5,141 nucleotides of DNA. It comes from Gammaproteobacteria bacterium (lineage in GTDB: Bacteria; Pseudomonadota; Gammaproteobacteria; QOAV01). A program made the translations under genes and the position numbers. Every line of letters starts with the position of its first letter. The stretch's first letter is position 1. The stretch is from contig JALXFQ010000294.1 of NCBI GenBank assembly GCA_027067235.1, positions 1 through 5,141 on the forward strand, given 5' to 3'. This document shows positions 4,787-5,141 of the stretch, in pieces. Below the pieces are notes generated by a model, which was not told the DNA's origin, did not search any database, and saw nothing but the letters and a program-made list of their open reading frames with translations.

Positions 4787-5141
4787 TCAGCGGGCGCTGT
4801 TCAGTCTGGCCCGAATGGCTTCCTGGGCTTCCTGTAATATGGATTCCTTGTCGATGCTGTCGAGCAACTGATTGACGACCTGTTTCGGTCCTCCGGCGCC
4901 CCAGCTCTTGCCGCGCTGAAAATACTGCCGCGCAGACTGGCCGACGATGTAAGTCGCGTAATAGGCGACAGCGCCCTGGGCGGTCGCCGTGACCAGGGTG
5001 GAAATGCCAAAAGTACTGACCTTGAGTATGGACGAGACCAGATGCGTCGCCCATACCGCCCCCATGACCAGACCCACCTGTCTGAAAATGGTGGCAATCA
5101 GCTGACCGCTTTCCCTGCGCGTCAGCGGCAGGCCATACACT
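4787..5141 (-). CDS. C-terminal part of a GTPase-type protein with DUF697-like membrane domain, 5'-truncated by window edge
   Basis: The frame is open to base 5141, so this is the 3' end of a longer gene; the GTG at 5138-5140 is an internal valine codon (VYGLPLTRRESGQ). The 117 visible residues contain two hydrophobic helical stretches rich in Gly and Ala (about 13-36 and 42-68), then a soluble tail with GQSARQYFQRGKSWGAGGP and a charged helix (SIDKESILQEAQEAIRARL). This layout, with the Y-F-x-x-GKSWG-x-GP motif after paired hydrophobic helices, is what I know from DUF697 (YcjF-related) domains at the C-terminus of Era-like small GTPases. The G-domain itself would lie outside the window, so GTP binding cannot be confirmed. 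The protein probably associates with the inner membrane. The large coiled-coil membrane gene follows 153 bases downstream on the same strand, which suggests functional coupling. A DUF697 protein without a GTPase domain is the main alternative. Confidence 0.7.
   Translation of the reverse strand, partial: VYGLPLTRRESGQLIATIFRQVGLVMGAVWATHLVSSILKVSTFGISTLVTATAQGAVAYYATYIVGQSARQYFQRGKSWGAGGPKQVVNQLLDSIDKESILQEAQEAIRARLNSAR

Noticed and set aside
5138..5140. GTG as the start of the DUF697-like protein
   Set aside because: The frame runs off the window, and a 117-residue protein starting just before the membrane helices would lack the usual upstream domain; it is more simply a truncated gene.

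Overview
The window reads as chromosomal DNA of a gammaproteobacterium with moderately high GC. The best lineage clue is the DnaQ protein, which follows the Escherichia coli epsilon subunit closely, including the C-terminal segment that binds the polymerase. The next clue is the thioredoxin, a short housekeeping type with a C-terminal tail. No transposase, integrase, CRISPR array, tRNA or rRNA is visible. No gene-free stretch exceeds 300 bases: the longest are about 153 bases (4634-4786) and 136 bases (1104-1239).

Layout from left to right. Bases 2-709 (+) hold dnaQ, cut at its 5' end by the window edge. Converging on it is a thioredoxin gene (723-1103, -), with a hairpin at the junction. The thioredoxin gene and a rhodanese-type sulfurtransferase gene (1240-1536, +) diverge from a shared AT-rich region that holds two face-to-face promoter-like sequences and a 7-bp perfect dyad. 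An ankyrin-repeat lipoprotein gene (1624-2355, +) follows the rhodanese gene and ends at a hairpin plus T-run terminator.

The right half lies on the minus strand. A GTPase-type protein, of which only the C-terminal DUF697-like membrane domain is in the window (4787-5141), is followed downstream by a large unrecognised gene (2417-4633). The large gene encodes a signal sequence, a small periplasmic domain with paired cysteines, one membrane helix, a long coiled coil and a cysteine-rich C-terminal domain. The last ~90 residues of that domain weakly resemble the beta-domain of the nucleotide exchange factor GrpE.

The left genes look like ordinary replication, redox and sulfur housekeeping. The least explained part is the GTPase plus membrane coiled-coil pair. 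I infer that they act together at the inner membrane, possibly with an Hsp70-like partner encoded beyond base 5141. That partner and the GrpE link are hypotheses, not observations.
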